DNA from: Salmonella bongori NCTC 12419
Lineage (GTDB): Bacteria > Pseudomonadota > Gammaproteobacteria > Enterobacterales > Enterobacteriaceae
Direction of reading: 5' to 3'
DNA length: 64,000 nt
NCBI RefSeq assembly: GCF_000252995.1
Contig: NC_015761.1
Coordinates: 1-64,000, forward strand
Positions 61,601 to 64,000 of the stretch are shown here, in pieces; the stretch's first letter is position 1, and the number at the start of each line of letters is the position of its first letter. Under the pieces are notes generated by a model. That model did no database searches. It was not told where the DNA came from and saw nothing but the letters and a program-made list of their open reading frames with translations. Position numbers and translations under genes: made by a program.

Positions 61601-61902
61601 GTACCGCGATTGTGCTGGGTGAAGCTGGTATCAACCCACGTCTGGTTAACAAGGTGCATGAAGGCCGTCCGCACATTCAGGACCGGATTAAGAATGGCGA
61701 ATATACTTACATCATCAATACCACTGCTGGTCGCCGGGCGATTGAGGATTCCAGGGTAATTCGTCGCAGCGCATTGCAGTACAAAGTACATTATGACACC
61801 ACCCTGAACGGCGGTTTTGCCACTACAATGGCATTGAATGCCGATGCCACCGAGAAGGTAACCTCGGTGCAGGAAATGCACGCGCAGATCAAAAAGTCGT
61901 AA
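58675..61902 (+). CDS. carB: Carbamoyl-phosphate synthase large subunit
   Basis: A 1075-residue ATP-grasp enzyme that makes carbamoyl phosphate from bicarbonate, ammonia and two ATP. Two homologous halves are visible, each opening with a Rossmann-like segment (ILGAGPIVIGQACEFDYSG near residue 12; LGGGPNRIGQGIEFDYCC near residue 563) followed by ATP-grasp motifs. The C-terminal allosteric domain (about 930-1075) binds UMP and ornithine in the family. AGGAGAA precedes the ATG, and the gene ends at a terminator. Confidence 0.99.
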   Translation: MPKRTDIKSILILGAGPIVIGQACEFDYSGAQACKALREEGYRVILVNSNPATIMTDPEMADATYIEPIHWEVVRKIIEKERPDAVLPTMGGQTALNCALELERQGVLDEFGVTMIGATADAIDKAEDRRRFDIAMKKIGLDTARSGIAHTMEEALAVAADVGFPCIIRPSFTMGGTGGGIAYNREEFEEICERGLDLSPTNELLIDESLIGWKEYEMEVVRDKNDNCIIVCSIENFDAMGIHTGDSITVAPAQTLTDKEYQIMRNASMAVLREIGVETGGSNVQFAVNPKNGRLIVIEMNPRVSRSSALASKATGFPIAKVAAKLAVGYTLDELMNDITGGRTPASFEPSIDYVVTKIPRFNFEKFAGANDRLTTQMKSVGEVMAIGRTQQESLQKALRGLEVGATGFDPKVSLDDPEALTKIRRELKDAGAERIWYIADAFRAGLSVDGVFNLTNIDRWFLVQIEELVRLEEKVAELGINGLDADFLRQLKRKGFADARLAKLAGVREAEIRKLREKSQLHPVYKRVDTCAAEFATGTAYMYSTYEDECEANPSVDRDKIMVLGGGPNRIGQGIEFDYCCVHASLALREDGYETIMVNCNPETVSTDYDTSDRLYFEPVTLEDVLEIVRIEKPKGVIVQYGGQTPLKLARALEAAGVPVIGTSPDAIDRAEDRERFQHAVDRLKLKQPANATVTTIEMAVEKAKEIGYPLVVRPSYVLGGRAMEIVYDEADLRRYFQTAVSVSNDAPVLLDHFLDDAVEVDVDAICDGEMVLIGGIMEHIEQAGVHSGDSACSLPAYTLSREIQDVMREQVQKLAFELQVRGLMNVQFAVKDNEVYLIEVNPRAARTVPFVSKATGVPLAKVAARVMAGKTLAQQGVTKEIIPPYYSVKEVVLPFNKFPGVDPLLGPEMRSTGEVMGVGRTFAEAFAKAQLGSNSTMKKQGRALLSVREGDKERVVDLAAKLLKQGFELDATHGTAIVLGEAGINPRLVNKVHEGRPHIQDRIKNGEYTYIINTTAGRRAIEDSRVIRRSALQYKVHYDTTLNGGFATTMALNADATEKVTSVQEMHAQIKKS

Positions 61903-61952
61903 ACCAAGGGGCCGGCGGATATTGCTCTAACCGAACCTGTAATATAATTTTG

Positions 61953-61985
61953 AAAGGGTTTCTGTAAAGAAACCCTTTTTTATCT
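61953..61985 (+). terminator. carAB terminator
   Basis: AAAGGGTTTCT and AGAAACCCTTT form an 11-bp stem around GTAA, followed by TTTTAT, about 50 bases after carB. Confidence 0.93.
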
Positions 61986-62174
61986 TGCGTGAGGTCATTC
62001 CTGGAGAAGTCCGTTTCCGTAACCACATTTTCAATGTAATAAGCACGATATTGCTCACACTAATCAATATTTAAGTCGCATACTATCTTGCATATCCACA
62101 ATTTTAATATGGCTTAGTTTTTATTAATTTGGACAGGCCGTAGCCAGATTTTTAATTTGTGAAATGGTGTGTTT

Positions 62175-62570
62175 ATGTGTGAAAAATATGTTGAAAGACC
62201 GCTTTATTTGTTAATTGCTGACTGGATGATGGCAGAGAACCGATGGATCACTGCCCGGGAGATTTCCCGTCAATTTGATATTGAACATTGCAAAGCAATT
62301 AATACGCTCTCCTATATTCTGTCAGAAGTGGGGGAAATTGTTTGTGAAGTGAAGATGATCCCTAACCAGATTGCAGGACGAGGCTGCCAGTGCCAGCGTC
62401 TGGTGAAAGTCGTGAGTATCGACTCTCAACTCTATCGCCGATTGAATCATAATTTGCAGGAAAGAAAAGTGAGCGTGGCGAAAACGCCGCGACTGTCTGC
62501 CGTTCCCCCAACAGAGCTAAACCGTGAGCAGAAATGGCAGATGATGCTCTCCAAGAGTATGCGTCGATAA
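62175..62570 (+). CDS. caiF: Carnitine operon transcriptional activator CaiF
   Basis: A 131-residue DNA-binding activator of the divergent caiTABCDE and fixABCX operons under anaerobic conditions with carnitine. The N-terminal winged-helix-like part (MAENRWITAREISRQFDIEHCKAINTLSYIL) and the conserved CQCQRLVKVV and TELNREQKWQMMLSKSMRR ends identify it. The ATG at 62175 matches the E. coli length; a GTG two codons earlier is in frame. It is convergent with caiE. Confidence 0.95.
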   Translation: MCEKYVERPLYLLIADWMMAENRWITAREISRQFDIEHCKAINTLSYILSEVGEIVCEVKMIPNQIAGRGCQCQRLVKVVSIDSQLYRRLNHNLQERKVSVAKTPRLSAVPPTELNREQKWQMMLSKSMRR

Positions 62571-62610
62571 TTGTCTGTTTACCTGATGGCGGGGTAAACG
62601 GTAATTGACG

Positions 62611-62643
62611 CGTAGGCCGGATTAGCGTGAGCGCATCCGGCAT
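62611..62643. repeat. REP element between caiF and caiE
   Basis: GTAGGCCGGATTAGCGTGAGCGCATCCGGCA is one REP-type palindrome immediately before the caiE stop. Confidence 0.85.
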
Positions 62644-62646
62644 CAA

Positions 62647-63243
62647 TTACTGTGCTGATTTTGGCTTCACGTCCGTCGTGCCTTTCAGGCGCGGCCGGTT
62701 TTCTTCGACCTGCGTTAACGGCTTCGTTTCAGATAACCCCGTTCGACAACGGCTCGCAAGATCCTGATATTCTTTGGTGTTGAGGCGTTTCCAGTGCAGC
62801 TCCTGGTCCGTAACCTGGCGTAGTACACGCGCAGGTGAACTTACCAGCAGTTGCCTTGCCTCACCCTGAAATCCGGCTTTGACAAAACTCATGGCGGCGA
62901 CAATGCTCTCTTCGCCAATCACTGCGCCGTCCATAATGACGCTATTCATGCCGACCAAAGCGTCCCGTCCCACCACGCAGCCATGTAGAATAGCGCCGTG
63001 GCCGATATGACCGTTCTCATGCACGATGGTATCGGTATCGCAGTAGCCATGCATAATGCAGCCATCCTGCAGATTAGAGCCTGCCTCCAGGATCAGGCGA
63101 CCATAATCCCCACGCAATGACGCGAGTGGGCCAATATAAACACCGGCACCCACGATGACATCGCCAATCAGCACGGCGCTGGGATGGACAAACGCGTCCG
63201 GGTGCACCACCGGGATCAGTCCTTCAAAGGCGTAATAGCTCAT
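62647..63243 (-). CDS. caiE: Carnitine operon protein CaiE (gamma-carbonic-anhydrase-like hexapeptide repeat protein)
   Basis: A 198-residue left-handed beta-helix protein. Repeated hexapeptides such as VLIGDVIVGAGVYIG and GHIGHGAILHGCVVG run over about residues 22-140, with histidines arranged as in gamma carbonic anhydrases. In E. coli, CaiE raises carnitine racemase and dehydratase activity, perhaps by supplying a cofactor. The GAGGTACAACC site and ATG at 63243 give the MSYYAFEG start. It is the last gene of the cai operon, separated from caiD by REP sequences. Confidence 0.95.
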   Translation of the reverse strand: MSYYAFEGLIPVVHPDAFVHPSAVLIGDVIVGAGVYIGPLASLRGDYGRLILEAGSNLQDGCIMHGYCDTDTIVHENGHIGHGAILHGCVVGRDALVGMNSVIMDGAVIGEESIVAAMSFVKAGFQGEARQLLVSSPARVLRQVTDQELHWKRLNTKEYQDLASRCRTGLSETKPLTQVEENRPRLKGTTDVKPKSAQ

Positions 63244-63261
63244 GGTTGTACCTCGATTTTT

Positions 63262-63335
63262 TTGCCGGATGGCGGCATCCGGCCTACGGTTGCGCATGTG
63301 CTGTATGCCGGATAAGCGAAGCGCCATCCGGCATA
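63262..63335. repeat. BIME between caiD and caiE
   Basis: Two REP units: TGCCGGATGGCGGCATCCGGCCTAC (63263-63287) and TATGCCGGATAAGCGAAGCGCCATCCGGCATA (63304-63335). They lie within the operon and may set differential mRNA stability of caiD over caiE. Confidence 0.87.
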
Positions 63336-63341
63336 GTCACA

Positions 63342-64000
63342 TTAACGACCTTTCCACACCGGATCGCGTTTTTCGGCGAATGCCTGCGGTCCTTCGAGCG
63401 CATCTTCTGAATGCAGTACCGACGGATAATGCTTCAGCACGCCGCTGCGGATGTAGCGGTAGCCTTCTTCAACCGGCATTTCACTGGTCGCGCGATAAAT
63501 CTCTTTCAGCGCCGCGATAGCCAGCGGTGCGCTATTGACCAGTTGTTGCGCCAGTTCGCGCGCGCTATCCATCAGTTCGCTCTGACTGACAACGCGGTTC
63601 ACGATCCCCCAACGCAGCGCTTCTTCGGCGCGCATTCGTCTGCCGGTCATTACCATTTCGTTGACGATAGCCGGTGGCAACAGCTTAGGCAGGCGCAAAA
63701 CGCCGCCGCTGTCAGGCACGATGCCGAGCCTGGCTTCCGGCAGCGCGAAGCTGGTGTTTTCGGCGCAGACAATAAAGTCTGCCGCCAGCGCCAGCTCAAA
63801 ACCGCCGCCAAACGCGTAGCCGTTCACTGCGGCGATGACCGGCTTATCGAGGTCAAATATTTCAGTTAAACCGGCAAAGCCGCCGGGTCCAAAATCGGCA
63901 TCCGGCGCTTCACCTTCCGCCGCCGCTTTTAAGTCCCAGCCCGCAGAAAAGAATTTCTCCCCGCCGCCGGTAATGATTGCTACGCGTAATTCCGGATCGT
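63342..64000 (-). CDS. caiD: Crotonobetainyl-CoA hydratase (partial, 5' end beyond window)
   Basis: An enoyl-CoA hydratase/isomerase-family enzyme that hydrates crotonobetainyl-CoA to carnitinyl-CoA. About 218 of the usual 261 residues are inside the window. The oxyanion-hole region AAVNGYAFGGGFELALAADF and the ALPEARLGIVPDSGGVLRLP motif are visible, and it ends DPVWKGR. Reading the minus strand from 64000 gives RVAIITGGGEKFFSAGWDLKAA, so the frame is open to the edge. The internal ATG at 63827 is not the start. Confidence 0.96.
   Translation of the reverse strand, partial: DPELRVAIITGGGEKFFSAGWDLKAAAEGEAPDADFGPGGFAGLTEIFDLDKPVIAAVNGYAFGGGFELALAADFIVCAENTSFALPEARLGIVPDSGGVLRLPKLLPPAIVNEMVMTGRRMRAEEALRWGIVNRVVSQSELMDSARELAQQLVNSAPLAIAALKEIYRATSEMPVEEGYRYIRSGVLKHYPSVLHSEDALEGPQAFAEKRDPVWKGR

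Noticed and set aside
1..64000. tRNA, rRNA, insertion sequence or CRISPR array
   Set aside because: No cloverleaf, rRNA, terminal-repeat/transposase pair or repeat-spacer pattern was recognised on reading. A covariance-model search would be the decisive test.

Overview
This window is the start of a Salmonella enterica chromosome in the conventional orientation. It opens with the thr leader and runs thrLABC-yaaA-yaaJ-talB-mogA-satP-yaaW-yaaI-dnaK-dnaJ. Later come nhaA-nhaR-rpsT-ribF-ileS-lspA-fkpB-ispH, dapB, carAB and caiF-caiE-caiD, the enterobacterial core order shared with Escherichia coli. The proteins are near-identical to enterobacterial orthologues. The Salmonella-specific bcf fimbrial operon and the chitinase and sulfatase islands identify the genus. 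Small departures suggest a lineage or serovar different from the common laboratory strain: an expanded thr leader peptide, a rihC relic between ispH and dapB, and nhaR sitting directly next to rpsT.

Layout. 1-15.2 kb is core: threonine biosynthesis, small housekeeping genes and the dnaKJ heat-shock operon. 15.2-24.5 kb is an accessory island. It holds a LysR-type regulator, a phage-type holin, a GH108 muramidase, a membrane-anchored winged-helix regulator, a GH18 chitinase without a signal peptide, a 998-residue modular protein with duplicated binding modules, and a CRP/IprA-like regulator. 24.9-33.5 kb is the bcf chaperone-usher fimbrial operon (bcfA-H). It ends with a dedicated thiol-disulfide enzyme, a tiny pilin-like protein and a second copy of the membrane winged-helix regulator. 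34.2-45.0 kb is a sulfate-ester and nucleotide island. It contains two cytosolic-looking arylsulfotransferase paralogues at its edges, a periplasmic 5'-nucleotidase, a Tsx-like porin, a sulfatase, its radical-SAM maturase, and a zinc-ribbon protein. 45.1-53.9 kb is core again. 53.9-54.3 kb holds the rihC relic. 54.3-55.1 kb is dapB. 55.2-56.8 kb holds a duplicated pair of unrecognised beta-rich proteins. 57.3-64 kb holds carAB with its PurR and arginine boxes, and the carnitine genes, with caiD running off the window edge.

How the parts may fit together. Holin plus peptidoglycan hydrolase plus signal-less chitinase is the signature of a holin/endolysin-dependent (type 10) release pathway. Several other large proteins here also lack Sec signals: the 998-residue modular protein, both arylsulfotransferases and the two beta-rich proteins. 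They are candidate additional cargo. Two paralogous regulators with a C-terminal membrane anchor bracket the chitinase and fimbrial loci, and so may co-ordinate them. No tRNA, rRNA, insertion sequence, integrase or CRISPR array was seen.
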